Shown piece after piece: positions 45,019-53,743 of a stretch of DNA of 64,000 nucleotides. Location: NCBI RefSeq assembly GCF_900106595.1, contig NZ_FNNC01000001.1, forward strand, positions 682,001 through 746,000, written 5' to 3'. Each line of letters opens with the position of its first letter. The first letter of the stretch is position 1. The notes beneath the pieces were generated by a model. It made no database searches and was not told the origin of the DNA. It worked only from the letters and a program-made list of their open reading frames with translations. Source of the stretch: Marinococcus luteus. Lineage in GTDB: Bacteria; Bacillota; Bacilli; Bacillales; Marinococcaceae. The position numbers were made by a program, and so were the translations under genes.

Positions 45019-45783
45019 TCACCAGACAGTCCAGCCGCCATCGACGACGATCGTCTGTCCGGTAACCATATCAGAGGAAGCAGAGCTGAGAAATGCTACC
45101 GCTCCGAATAAGTCCTCGGGGCGGGCCAGCCTGCCAAGCGGAATTCTTGCAAGCACTTCCTCTTTAAATTCTGTATCCTCAAACATTTTTTCTGTCATTG
45201 GTGTTTCAATAAAGGTCGGAGCTACAGCATTAACATTGATGCCGTCAGAAGCCCACTCAATAGCCAGCGATTTTGTCAGCTGCGTAATGCCTCCCTTGCT
45301 CGAGCTGTAGGCAGCGCGGTTGTAATAGCCCACAAAAGCCATCTGCGAGGACATATTAATAATTTTTCCGTGTCCCGCTTCACGCATCCATTTTCCGGCT
45401 GCCTGACAGGCAAAAAAGACGCTTTTTAAATTAATGTCGTGGATACGGTCCCACTGCTCCTCTGTCACCTCTTCCGCCGGGACCGGAATATTCGTGCCGG
45501 CGTTGTTCAGGAGCACGTCGATCTGGCCAAACCGTTTGTAAATACTTCCGAACAGCTCATTCATGTGTTCAACTTCGGTTAAATCAAACGGAAATGACTC
45601 AGCCGCCCGGCCTTTCTCTTGAATAACCCGGGCCGTTTCCTCTAAAGCCTGCTCATCCCGGGCTACCAGAGCCACGTTGGCATCGGCTTCAGCCAGCATG
45701 ACCGCTATTTCTTTCCCAATGCCTTTATTAGCACCAGTAACGACGATCGTTTTACCTTCTAACGAGAATAGATTAGAACTGAT
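45019..45783 (-). CDS. Short-chain dehydrogenase/reductase with apparent ATC start
   Basis: 254 residues if translation begins at ATC (complement of 45781-45783), 7 bp behind AAGGAGG. The first in-frame ATG (45699) would delete the Rossmann motif TIVVTGANKGIGKEIAV, which is clearly coding; an upstream in-frame TGA lies just before the Shine-Dalgarno, and no ATG, GTG or TTG lies between. The rest is a classical SDR: NNAGTN, catalytic YSSSK (Tyr-Lys) with SSQMAF serine, and C-terminal VVDGGWTVW, similar to gluconate-5- or 2-deoxygluconate dehydrogenases. It follows the beta-xylosidase gene and has a cre-like site upstream, so sugar metabolism is likely. Confidence 0.82.
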   Translation of the reverse strand: MSSNLFSLEGKTIVVTGANKGIGKEIAVMLAEADANVALVARDEQALEETARVIQEKGRAAESFPFDLTEVEHMNELFGSIYKRFGQIDVLLNNAGTNIPVPAEEVTEEQWDRIHDINLKSVFFACQAAGKWMREAGHGKIINMSSQMAFVGYYNRAAYSSSKGGITQLTKSLAIEWASDGINVNAVAPTFIETPMTEKMFEDTEFKEEVLARIPLGRLARPEDLFGAVAFLSSASSDMVTGQTIVVDGGWTVW

Positions 45784-45835
45784 GGCTTTTCCTCCTTTTT
45801 GAATGCGTATTCAACATAAACTAAACTAATTATTT

Positions 45836-45849
45836 TGTAAACGCTTTAT
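45836..45849. promoter_or_regulatory. Candidate catabolite-responsive element (cre)
   Basis: TGTAAACGCTTTAT fits TGWAANCGNTNWCA at 12 of 14 positions, 53 bp upstream of the dehydrogenase start and downstream of the xylosidase stop; suggests CcpA control. Confidence 0.5.
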
Positions 45850-45921
45850 TAAATAACATGGCTTTTTTTCATAGAAAATACGACGCCCGTTTATCATTAA
45901 CAGGCACCGTACAATTAAAAA

Positions 45922-47844
45922 TCAACCCCACACTTTTATTTCATTTTTACCGGGCTGCAGCTGCCCGATCGGTCCAGGGACGTCTGCTTTGGCTTTTTGT
46001 TCTCCGAAGAAGTCGGTGTCCAACCGGAGTTCGCTTCCGTCCGGGTTTTCAAAATCTGCATCCACGATACGCGCCCGATCCAGATTTCCCGTATGCTTTA
46101 TCTCACCGCGCATTTGTTCAAATTCATCGGGCAGTTCGCATGACAGATACACTGCATCCCCTTTTTCGATTATCGTAAGCTGGGGGTCAAAAGCGTCTTT
46201 GGTAAATGCCTCATTTTCTCCTTCAAATGGAACCGCTCCATTAAAGTAAGCATTATGATTAATATAGACCGGCTGCTCGATACTGTGGAACGCTTCATGG
46301 TCGCCGCCTACACGGTCAACAGTTTCGATATACTCCTCAAGCGATGCCGTATATCCGTTGAAATGGGAGGTACCTACATTATCCAAATCCGTTTTTCCCA
46401 CAAACATGTTATTGTAAAAACGGTCGTCTCCGCCGTAGGTGGCTGCAAACCCTGCTACCTCCGTGCTGTGGGGTACGTGATACGGTGTGGCCCGGTCCAG
46501 CATTTTCCGGTGGACCATTCTGCCCGCAATCAGATTGTTAACGTAAGCTCCGCCCTGCGCATGATTATCCAGGGCATAGTCTGCTGTTAAAATATTATGG
46601 TCCACCACATACGGACCGCTGCTCACTTCTACAAAAAGATCGCGGCTGTTCTCGTAAAATAAATTTTTACTTACTCTCGTGCCCTGGGTCTGCCAGTCGA
46701 GCCATACCCCAAGCGAGCAGTGATGGATGCGGTTGCTGTGAATCTGGACATCAATCGCTGCGTGCAGTTTAATCCCGGCAATTTCGTGGCCAAAAAACTC
46801 ACGCTTTAATGCGATATTATAAATGTGGTTATGATAGATATCGCTGAACACACAGCCCAGATGGCCGACAATCCCGTTCTGGCCGCAATCATAAATGGTA
46901 TTGTTCCGGATGATGTGAGAGCCGATCCGTTCCTTGCTCCAGCCAATCTGCCGGGCAAGAAACACGGATTCCAGCTGGTACTGGTAGCCTGGTTTGTCCT
47001 TTCTTATCGTCCGGTAGTTATCGCCGGTGGAGGCTTCCTTTCCAATACTGATCGCACTGCATTTGGAATCGTGAATGACGTTGTTTTCAATAATCCATCC
47101 TTTGCTCCAGTTCGGCCCGATCAACCCCGGCTGATCCGCTGTCGGAGGCGTCCACGGTGTTGCTGCCTGAGCCATTTCAAACCCCTGCACCGTAATATAG
47201 TTAAGCCCCGTCACTTCGGGGTAAAAGCAGGCTTTCCGCACGTTGATTTCCACCAGCTCTTTATTGGGGTCAGCTCCCTGGAAGTTGGCAAAAATCGTCG
47301 TATGGCTGCTGTCTGCTTCCGCATACCAGCGGTACGTTGTCTGCTCCGGATAGAGGACAGGAACAACCGTTTTTGTCCAGTGGTCCAAAACCTCGGTCTG
47401 CTTTTCAGGATTCAGCACTTCGGCAAAGGTTTCTGCTTCGTAAAAAGACATTCCGTTTAAATACACATCTCCCAGATGCCTGCCCGGATTGTGTACGATC
47501 CAGTCGCCGAATATCTTTTCCGTAAATGGATTGTAGTCGCCGAAAAACGTGTTTGGGAGGACGGCCTTCCAGACCGTTCCTTCCACCTGTTCCCAGTAGT
47601 CAATTTGTTCCGAACCCTTAATCACTACTTTTTCTCCGGGAGCAGCGGTATATGTAATTCTTCGATCCTCACTCCGGCCTCCATTTTTCGGTTTTACCCA
47701 TTCTCTGTATTCACCTTCATGCACTACTACGGTGTCCCCCGCTGTGACTGTTGAAGCCGCTCTATTAATTGTTAAAAACGGGCTTTCCAGTGTACCTTCG
47801 CTTTTGTCAGAGCCATTTTTTGCTACATGATATTCATATGCCAT
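45922..47844 (-). CDS. GH120-type beta-xylosidase (right-handed parallel beta-helix)
   Basis: 640 residues from ATG 47844, behind AAGGGGGAAG. The N-terminus EYHVAKNGSDKSEGTLESPF opens a parallel beta-helix with many repeats (HIIRNNTIYDC, HNHIYNIAL, VQIHSNRIHHCS). The two active-site acids known for GH120, Asp382 and Glu405 in the Thermoanaerobacterium enzyme, correspond to D383 (WLDWQ) and E406 (LFVEVS), with the same 23-residue spacing. No signal peptide, so short xylo-oligosaccharides would be cut inside the cell. Divergent AraC regulator and a downstream dehydrogenase complete a small sugar locus. No oligosaccharide transporter is visible. Confidence 0.85.
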   Translation of the reverse strand: MAYEYHVAKNGSDKSEGTLESPFLTINRAASTVTAGDTVVVHEGEYREWVKPKNGGRSEDRRITYTAAPGEKVVIKGSEQIDYWEQVEGTVWKAVLPNTFFGDYNPFTEKIFGDWIVHNPGRHLGDVYLNGMSFYEAETFAEVLNPEKQTEVLDHWTKTVVPVLYPEQTTYRWYAEADSSHTTIFANFQGADPNKELVEINVRKACFYPEVTGLNYITVQGFEMAQAATPWTPPTADQPGLIGPNWSKGWIIENNVIHDSKCSAISIGKEASTGDNYRTIRKDKPGYQYQLESVFLARQIGWSKERIGSHIIRNNTIYDCGQNGIVGHLGCVFSDIYHNHIYNIALKREFFGHEIAGIKLHAAIDVQIHSNRIHHCSLGVWLDWQTQGTRVSKNLFYENSRDLFVEVSSGPYVVDHNILTADYALDNHAQGGAYVNNLIAGRMVHRKMLDRATPYHVPHSTEVAGFAATYGGDDRFYNNMFVGKTDLDNVGTSHFNGYTASLEEYIETVDRVGGDHEAFHSIEQPVYINHNAYFNGAVPFEGENEAFTKDAFDPQLTIIEKGDAVYLSCELPDEFEQMRGEIKHTGNLDRARIVDADFENPDGSELRLDTDFFGEQKAKADVPGPIGQLQPGKNEIKVWG

Positions 47845-47960
47845 GAGACTTCCCCCTTCTATCAATCTATTTTTATTATAGGCGGGAAGCTTCTTATGCT
47901 TCTATCCAAAAAATAGTATAATATAAGACAATATTAGTGTTTATGAAAGGGGAGCCGGCT

Positions 47961-48728
47961 GTGGTCTTTTTTGAGCCTCACGGAGTCGAAGAACAGGAAT
48001 CATTTCAAAGTGTTACCTTAACCAATTTCAGCTTCCCGCTTCATTTTCATCGTGCCTATGAACTGATCATCGTTCATGAAGGCCGGCTGCGGGTAACCAT
48101 TGACCAGAAAGAGTATCTTCTGCAGCAAAACGGGGCGGCCTTTATTTTTAACAATCAAATGCATGAATTTACAACAGTCGGGCGTTCAGTAATTACCATC
48201 ACTATTTTTTCCCCGGAATTGATCGGCCGTTTTTTTATGGATTATAAAGGCTTTATCCCCGTAAATAATACGTTCTCTCTTTCGCCGGACATGCAGCTGC
48301 CGTCCCGGGGCTCCGTCTACAGGCAGAAAAGCTTTTTGTACGGCATATGCAGTACTTTAGAGGAAAACACCGATTTCAAGCCCGTACAATATTCTGCGAA
48401 AACGAAAATTCTTCATCAAATGCTTCTGTATGTGGATACTAATTACGCCGCCGAGTGTACGTTAAAAGCCGTGGCTGAACATTTGCAGTATGACTATCCC
48501 TACCTGTCCAAGCTGTTTGTTCACATGGCCGGCATGACCTTTACCGAATACTTAAACTATTACCGGATCTCGCGTGCCTGTTATTTACTGAAAAGCAGCC
48601 AGCAGCCGATCGGGGAGATTGCTGCAGACTGCGGCTACAGCAGTCTTCGCTCATTCAACCGGAATTTCCAGGCATTCGTCCGCGATTCACCCCGCAGGTT
48701 TCGGGAGCTGTCGTCCCAACAGGCTTAA
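47961..48728 (+). CDS. AraC-family regulator, cupin type
   Basis: About 255 residues from GTG 47961, positioned behind GAAAGGGGAG; a GTG and an ATG further upstream are possible. N-terminal cupin-like sensor (NFSFPLHFHRAYELIIVHEG) and C-terminal double HTH (TLKAVAEHLQYDYPYLSKLFVHMAGM and IGEIAADCGYSSLRSFNRNFQ). It is divergent from the xylosidase gene with 116 bp between them and is the likely activator of that gene, sensing a sugar. Confidence 0.88.
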   Translation: MVFFEPHGVEEQESFQSVTLTNFSFPLHFHRAYELIIVHEGRLRVTIDQKEYLLQQNGAAFIFNNQMHEFTTVGRSVITITIFSPELIGRFFMDYKGFIPVNNTFSLSPDMQLPSRGSVYRQKSFLYGICSTLEENTDFKPVQYSAKTKILHQMLLYVDTNYAAECTLKAVAEHLQYDYPYLSKLFVHMAGMTFTEYLNYYRISRACYLLKSSQQPIGEIAADCGYSSLRSFNRNFQAFVRDSPRRFRELSSQQA

Positions 48729-49438
48729 TTACCGACGGAGGATTTCGTGATTCGGAGAAACGAATTCGCATTCCTTTGAAATTCATACGAAACAGAGACC
48801 TCTTCCACCATATAGCCCTTCGCCGTTAAATATTCAATCACTGCATCCAGATGTTCGTACCGCTCGCCCTTTAGATCCACCAGCGGAAAAATGCGCACTT
48901 CCTCTTCTGCCACTCTCAGCAATTCTGTGAGCGTATCGATGTGAAAGTCATAGCTCAGACGGTCGGCATACATAAACAGAAAATGGGCGGACAAAACGAT
49001 GTCGAAGGCGCTCTCCTCAAAGGGAAGCGCCGGAAGTTCCGCTGGCACATACCGGCCTCCCGAATTATACATATCTTCCGAACAGTCGTGCAGCGCCTGT
49101 TTGCGTCTGCTTTTTAAATCTTCAACACTACGAATGTAATCCCATTCGTAATTATCTTCAGCCTTCGTTATGTGTACCGCCGCGTGCTCAATATCCTGCA
49201 GTCCTTTTTGTTTCAGTTCTTCGCCCCGGTGATCATACGCAATATCGCAGGCTGTCACCTCTGCCCCCAGACTGTTTGCGATGGCCGTAAACGAACAGGC
49301 CCCGGCCGGACAATCAAGAATGCTTCTTCCCTGGATACTTGCTTTGGAAAGTGCAAACATATCCAGGTATTCGTCAAATGTGCGTCCGATAAAAACAATA
49401 CGATTCAAATCAAGCTTCGTCTTCTTTTCTCTGCTCAA
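48725..49438 (-). CDS. SAM-dependent methyltransferase-like protein
   Basis: 237 residues. Motif I is SILDCPAGACSFTAIANSLG, followed by VTACDIAY and the motif-IV-like FDIVLSAHFLFMYADRL. The DCPAG form resembles a family of Bacillus proteins annotated only as methyltransferases. Convergent with the AraC gene by a 4-bp overlap. Substrate unknown. Confidence 0.75.
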   Translation of the reverse strand: MSREKKTKLDLNRIVFIGRTFDEYLDMFALSKASIQGRSILDCPAGACSFTAIANSLGAEVTACDIAYDHRGEELKQKGLQDIEHAAVHITKAEDNYEWDYIRSVEDLKSRRKQALHDCSEDMYNSGGRYVPAELPALPFEESAFDIVLSAHFLFMYADRLSYDFHIDTLTELLRVAEEEVRIFPLVDLKGERYEHLDAVIEYLTAKGYMVEEVSVSYEFQRNANSFLRITKSSVGN

Positions 49439-49454
49439 CTCTGCTCACCTCAAA

Positions 49455-49503
49455 TAAAAAAGATTACCCTCAAGGTAGCATACGATCTGCTCCCGGGGTA
49501 ATC
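49455..49503 (-). terminator. Terminator of the SDR gene
   Basis: Minus strand GATTACCCCG and GGGTAATC arms with a 26-nt loop, then TTTTTT, between the SDR stop and the methyltransferase start. Confidence 0.65.
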
Positions 49504-49548
49504 CTTACTGGAAAAATAATCTATTTTTAACCGTTCTTCTACTGACTG

Positions 49549-50307
49549 TTAAGCTAACGATCCTCCGTCGACGACCATCTCGTCACCGGTTACAAACCGG
49601 GATTCATCGGAAGCATAGTACAGAGCGGCATAGGCAATGTCCACTGCTTCCCCGTGATGAGGAGGAAGAGGCACAACGTCCTGGTTGTCTTTGGAAATGG
49701 TTTTCTGCCGCTCTCCCATAATTGGCGTCCGGATCGGTCCGGGATGAATGCTGTTCGCCCGGATGCTTTCTTCGGCAAAATGCGCAGCCACGTGTGTCGT
49801 CATCGAACGCACTGCCCCTTTGGCCGCACTGTAGGCTGTACCGTTTCCGCCTGCCGCTCCGGACCCGGTTAATGCAGCCATCGATGCTATGTTAATAATG
49901 GATCCCTGCCCAGCCTTCTGCATTTCCGGAATTACCTCGCGCATGCCTAGAAAGTACCCTGTGGAATCCACGTTCATGACTTTGTTCCATTCCTCCAAGG
50001 AGGTTTCCAGAATCTTGCTCGGATAATGGATGCCTGCGTTATTTACCAGGACGTCCACCTGTCCGTAGGTATCTACCGCTTTTTGAACCGCCTTTTTCCA
50101 ATCCCCCTCTGAGGTTGTATCCAGTTCAAGGGCTGTAATGTCTGCCCCTTCGTCCTGTATTTTCTTTACTTCTTCCTGCAGCAGGTCGAGCTGGACATCG
50201 GCTGCTATAACCTTCGCTCCCTCTTCTGCAAACAGTCTGGCGGTGCCAAGACCAATGCCGCCGGCTGCCCCGGTCACAATCGCAACTTTATTTTGTAAAC
50301 GTGCCAA
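49549..50307 (-). CDS. Short-chain dehydrogenase/reductase (glucose-1-dehydrogenase-like)
   Basis: 252 residues, classical SDR. Cofactor motif VTGAAGGIGLGTA, NNAGIH, catalytic Ser-Tyr-Lys with YSAAKGAV, C-terminal EMVVDGGSLA. The preference for acidic D38-type residue (AADVQLD) after beta-2 points to NAD rather than NADP. Specific substrate cannot be deduced. Monocistronic. Confidence 0.85.
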   Translation of the reverse strand: MARLQNKVAIVTGAAGGIGLGTARLFAEEGAKVIAADVQLDLLQEEVKKIQDEGADITALELDTTSEGDWKKAVQKAVDTYGQVDVLVNNAGIHYPSKILETSLEEWNKVMNVDSTGYFLGMREVIPEMQKAGQGSIINIASMAALTGSGAAGGNGTAYSAAKGAVRSMTTHVAAHFAEESIRANSIHPGPIRTPIMGERQKTISKDNQDVVPLPPHHGEAVDIAYAALYYASDESRFVTGDEMVVDGGSLA

Positions 50308-50440
50308 TCTATTTCCTCCTTCGATGATTCAGACTCATCCGTTTTCTCTCGTATAAATACCCATTATATGCAGTGGGTAATCAATGCCCTTTGAATGGTA
50401 TAATTTAGACAAATCCGTAAAGTCTTAAGGAGGGATTCGT

Positions 50441-51016
50441 ATGAATCAGAAAAACAATTCAGATCAACAACTTACTCCCGAAGAGAAAAGAGAATTGCTG
50501 ACAATACTCGAAGACCGTTTCGGGCAGCACATGCACCGCCATGAAGAGTTAGCATGGACTTCTGTTGTGGAAAAGCTTGAGGCAGACGACGAAAAACTGT
50601 GGTCACTGAACGAAATGGAAGCGACCGGCGGAGAACCGGATGTGATTGGCTATGACCGTGAAGAAAATAAATATTTGTTCTGTGACTGCTCGCCAGAAAG
50701 CCCTAAGGGTCGCCGAAGCGTCTGCTATGACCGCGAAGCACTGGAAGCAAGAAAGAAATATAAGCCTAAAACAAGTGCTGTGGACATGGCCGACGCTATG
50801 GGCGTCGGACTTTTAACCGAAGAGCAGTACCACACTCTTCAAAAGCTGGAAAAAGTCGATACGAAAACGTCAAGCTGGATTCAGACACCTGAAAAAATAA
50901 GAAAACTGGGCGGTGCTTTGTTTGGTGACCACCGGTACGGCCGCACGTTCATCTACCATAACGGCGCCGAATCGTACTACGCCGCTAGAGGCTTTCGGGG
51001 GTTATTGAAAGTATAA
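50441..51016 (+). CDS. DUF4256 protein
   Basis: 191 residues, ATG after AAGGAGGG. Family features: WTSVVEKLEADDEKLWSLNEMEATGGEPDV, YLFCDCSPESPKGRRS and FIYHNGAESYYAARGFRG at the end. Cytosolic, no membrane segments. The family is widespread in Bacilli and Bacteroidetes without a known function. Confidence 0.88.
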   Translation: MNQKNNSDQQLTPEEKRELLTILEDRFGQHMHRHEELAWTSVVEKLEADDEKLWSLNEMEATGGEPDVIGYDREENKYLFCDCSPESPKGRRSVCYDREALEARKKYKPKTSAVDMADAMGVGLLTEEQYHTLQKLEKVDTKTSSWIQTPEKIRKLGGALFGDHRYGRTFIYHNGAESYYAARGFRGLLKV

Positions 51017-51020
51017 AATA

Positions 51021-51185
51021 CTACCGCTCTTCTTCGGCACTTGCTTTGATACGGGTATTTACAATCTGACTGCTGCGTACAAACGTTTCCGATTCAATCA
51101 TGCTTGGCTTTCCAATAGCGACTCCCTGAACAATGCGAAAGGTATTCCACCCTTCTTTTACTGGGGGCAAAACTTTATGTGTCAT
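51021..51185 (-). CDS. Possible small protein, 54 aa
   Basis: ATG complementary to 51183-51185; Shine-Dalgarno weak. It reads coherently (PPVKEGWNTFRIVQGVAIGK, ETFVRSSQIVNTRIKASAEEER), and the same frame stays open upstream to about 51260 with plausible codons but no start, so it may be a shortened remnant. Tail to tail with the DUF4256 gene. Not recognised. Confidence 0.4.
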   Translation of the reverse strand: MTHKVLPPVKEGWNTFRIVQGVAIGKPSMIESETFVRSSQIVNTRIKASAEEER

Positions 51186-51262
51186 AAAATAGATGCCTAA
51201 GGCTGATGCAGTCCCCCGGAGAACCGGCTTTCCGGAGAAACTGGCGTGCCTGCACGTCTTGT

Positions 51263-52183
51263 TTATTTTGTTTTTATGCTTTTTTTGTTAAACTCCTGTT
51301 GAATTTCCATCATCATCATAAATCTTGCAACCTCGCCGCCGTTCGCCGCTGCCGCTATAAGCTGGCTGCCAAAATTGTCCTTTGCTTCTCCTGCCACATA
51401 CAGCCCTTTAACGGAGGTTTCTCCGAATTGACCGACCACAAATCGGCCGTTTTCATCCCGCTCCACGTCCAGATTGTTCAAAAATTCATATTTGGTGTTC
51501 CAGTATACATACGTAAAGGCGCCCTCCACGTCCACTGTTTCCCCGTTTGTCATTCTGACAGCCTGCAGTTGCCCGTTCTCTCCAGACATTTCGGCGATTT
51601 TCTCCAAATGGTAAGAAATATTCTTATCCTCGAGCACCTTTTTGTTTTCCTCCGTCAGGCTGTCGTGGCCGTCGGTGAATACTTCGAGTTTGTCTGTCCA
51701 GTTGGAAAGAAGCGTAACCATATGCATAACCCGCTCATCCGGATTGATGATGGCAAGCTTTTTGTTTCTCATTTCCCAGCCGTCGCACCACGGGCAGTAA
51801 AAGACGCTTTGCCCGTAATAGCTTTCGATATTTTTAATGGCCGGCAGTTGTTCGATTAAGCCCGAGGCGACCAACACCTGCTTTGATTGAAACCGCTCCG
51901 CCGGCGTTTGAACTATAAAGCCGTCGTCATGCTTTTTAACCTCCGTCACTTTGTCATTGAACAGCGTTGTGCCCTCATATTTCAATGTGTCCTCTTTGGC
52001 CCGCTGCCGGAACGTCTGCGGACTCACCCCGTCCTGGGTTAGATAGGAATGCGTTTCATGCGTCACGATGTTTCTCGGCTTTTCTTCATCAATAATCAGC
52101 GTTTTCTTCAGTCCTCTGCCAAAATACAGCGCTGCACTTAAGCCTGCCGGCCCTCCGCCGATAATAATTACGTCATAAATCAT
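51263..52183 (-). CDS. Thioredoxin-reductase-like flavoprotein, CPWC type
   Basis: 306 residues. FAD motif DVIIIGGGPAGLSAALYFGRG, redox pair CPWC in FYCPWCDGWEMRN at about 134-137, and the C-terminal GLYVAGEAKDN FAD loop. The CPWC motif and the absence of a clear NADPH GxGxxA loop distinguish it from housekeeping TrxB (CATC). Such enzymes form a group with small-molecule disulfide oxidoreductases. It lies 67 bp downstream of an Rrf2 regulator on the same strand, which probably controls it. Confidence 0.82.
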   Translation of the reverse strand: MIYDVIIIGGGPAGLSAALYFGRGLKKTLIIDEEKPRNIVTHETHSYLTQDGVSPQTFRQRAKEDTLKYEGTTLFNDKVTEVKKHDDGFIVQTPAERFQSKQVLVASGLIEQLPAIKNIESYYGQSVFYCPWCDGWEMRNKKLAIINPDERVMHMVTLLSNWTDKLEVFTDGHDSLTEENKKVLEDKNISYHLEKIAEMSGENGQLQAVRMTNGETVDVEGAFTYVYWNTKYEFLNNLDVERDENGRFVVGQFGETSVKGLYVAGEAKDNFGSQLIAAAANGGEVARFMMMMEIQQEFNKKSIKTK

Positions 52184-52250
52184 TTTAAAACACCTTCCTG
52201 TATATTAAAGATTCTTATTATCTATAATTATAATAAAGTAAAAGGATTTG

Positions 52251-52637
52251 CTACACCGTCAAATCCTTCAGCTTTTTGTTTTTTAACGTGCTGATTAAAT
52301 TTTCCTGCGCTTCCATCATGGCCGCCTGGATTCTGCATTCACTTCCGTGATCAAAGCTGTCCTCAAACAGAGTCTGCACGCCGTCGATCGCAACTACAAT
52401 ATCGTACACGCTCACGTTTTCCCAGTTCTGCTGCAGCCTGTAGCCGCCCTTGGCGCCGCTGGTGGAAGTAATATAATTCGCCTTCACGATACGCGTTAAT
52501 ACTTTGGATAAGTAGGTTGTAGAGACATTCAGCGCTACAGATAAATCCTGTACCGGGATTTTTACAGTGTCCCCGTCACGGTGAATCATATACACCAACG
52601 CATGCAGGGCATAATCCGTCGCTTTTGAAAATTTCAT
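52251..52637 (-). CDS. Rrf2-family regulator
   Basis: 128 residues from ATG 52637. Rrf2 winged helix MKFSKATDYALHALVYMI with LSVALNVSTTYLSKVLTRIV and SGAKGGYRL wing. Only one cysteine remains in the region where cluster-binding members carry three (SECRIQ), so it is unlikely to bind [2Fe-2S]; similar to YwnA/YwgB-type proteins. Likely regulates the thioredoxin-reductase-like gene after it. Confidence 0.87.
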   Translation of the reverse strand: MKFSKATDYALHALVYMIHRDGDTVKIPVQDLSVALNVSTTYLSKVLTRIVKANYITSTSGAKGGYRLQQNWENVSVYDIVVAIDGVQTLFEDSFDHGSECRIQAAMMEAQENLISTLKNKKLKDLTV

Positions 52638-52729
52638 ACCGCTTTTCACTTCCAATTAAAGATATTATAAGTCTATTATATACTTAAAAGTTTGCATTCA
52701 CAAGTTTAAATGCTTAAAAAAATCAAATA

Positions 52730-52771
52730 AAAAGACTGATGAGGGAGTGTGTTCTCCAGCACCAGTCTTTT
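52730..52771 (-). terminator. Terminator of ohrR-ohrA
   Basis: AAAGACTGGTG and CATCAGTCTTTTT arms on the minus strand with a 20-nt loop, after the ohrA stop. Confidence 0.8.
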
Positions 52772-52805
52772 ATCAGTATCATTCCCTTTTGATTCTTATA
52801 ACGAG

Positions 52806-53222
52806 TTACGCTACTGTGACGTCCACTTCAATGTTTCCACGTGTCGCTTTCGAATACGGGCAGTTCTCGTGGGCGCCTTCGGCGAGTTCTTTCGCCTGCT
52901 CTTCCGAAACACCTTCCACATGAACCGAAAGCTGCACAGCCAGGCCGAATCCGCCTTCGTCCTCTTTGCCGATGGAGACGTTGGCTGTGATTTCCGTATG
53001 CTTCGGCTTGATTTTTTTCTGACGGGCGACCATGTTCAGGGCACTTTCAAAGCACGCAGCATAGCCGGCGGCGAAAAGCTGCTCCGGGTTTGTCCCCTGT
53101 TCGCCGTTGCCGCCAAGCTCTTTTGGCGTACGAACGTCAAGGTTTAAATTACCGTCCTCCGAAGTGACACGACCGTCGCGTCCTCCGACAGCGGTAGCGG
53201 TTGTTGTATAAAGTGGCTGCAT
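52806..53222 (-). CDS. ohrA: Organic hydroperoxide resistance protein
   Basis: 138 residues from ATG 53222, behind AAAAGGAGAG. OsmC/Ohr fold with two active-site cysteines, AACFESALN and HENCPYSKATRGN. Reduces organic hydroperoxides using lipoyl-type thiols. Starts immediately after ohrR on the same strand, so both should be derepressed together by peroxide. Confidence 0.95.
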   Translation of the reverse strand: MQPLYTTTATAVGGRDGRVTSEDGNLNLDVRTPKELGGNGEQGTNPEQLFAAGYAACFESALNMVARQKKIKPKHTEITANVSIGKEDEGGFGLAVQLSVHVEGVSEEQAKELAEGAHENCPYSKATRGNIEVDVTVA

Positions 53223-53223
53223 G

Positions 53224-53664
53224 TTAATTCTCTCCTTTTTGAATATGTTCCGTAATTTGGTGCAGCTGACGAAGCAGTTGCTTTGCACCTTTCTCATCAA
53301 TCCCCAGGCGGGTGCCGAGACGCTCAGGCAGACACGCTGCGTCACGTTTTAACAGGCTTCCCTGCCCGGTAAGATGAACCAGCACGCTTCGTTCATCCTC
53401 CGGAGAGCGCTCCCTGGTTACCAGGCCGGCGCCCTCCATCCGTTTCACCATTGGTGTCAGCGTCCCGGAATCGAGATACAGCTTCTCGCCAATGGCTTTC
53501 ACGGACTGATGATCCTCCTCCCACAGGACAAGCATCATCAAGTACTGCGAGAAGGTGAGCCCGAGCGGCTCCAGTTCTTCGCGATACATTTTCGATATTT
53601 CCTTGGAACAGGCATAAACAGCAAAGCACAGCTGGTGATCAAGCGATAATGGTGAATCATTCAT
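53224..53664 (-). CDS. ohrR: Peroxide-sensing MarR-family repressor OhrR
   Basis: 146 residues from ATG 53664, at the right distance from AAAGGATGG. The reactive cysteine is C13 in DHQLCFAVYACS, with a second cysteine C19 close by; MarR winged helix with YLDSGTLTPMVKRME and SPEDERSVLVHLT wing. Oxidation of the cysteine releases DNA. A matching operator lies 20 bp upstream. Confidence 0.94.
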   Translation of the reverse strand: MNDSPLSLDHQLCFAVYACSKEISKMYREELEPLGLTFSQYLMMLVLWEEDHQSVKAIGEKLYLDSGTLTPMVKRMEGAGLVTRERSPEDERSVLVHLTGQGSLLKRDAACLPERLGTRLGIDEKGAKQLLRQLHQITEHIQKGEN

Positions 53665-53683
53665 GCGGATGGCCATCCTTTAC

Positions 53684-53705
53684 ATTTAATTGTGCACAAT
53701 CAAAT
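53684..53705. promoter_or_regulatory. OhrR operator
   Basis: ATTTAATTGTGCACAATCAAAT, an inverted repeat with 9 of 10 matched positions, similar to the known OhrR box of B. subtilis ohrA, directly upstream of ohrR. Confidence 0.8.
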
Positions 53706-53724
53706 AGTACACAACTTTATACTT

Positions 53725-53743
53725 GAACACAAATAATGTGCTC
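53725..53743. promoter_or_regulatory. Second dyad in the ohrR / oxidoreductase intergenic region
   Basis: GAACACAAATAATGTGCTC, left and right arms matching at 6 of 7 positions. Lies between the OhrR operator and the divergent flavoprotein gene; regulator unknown. Confidence 0.4.
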
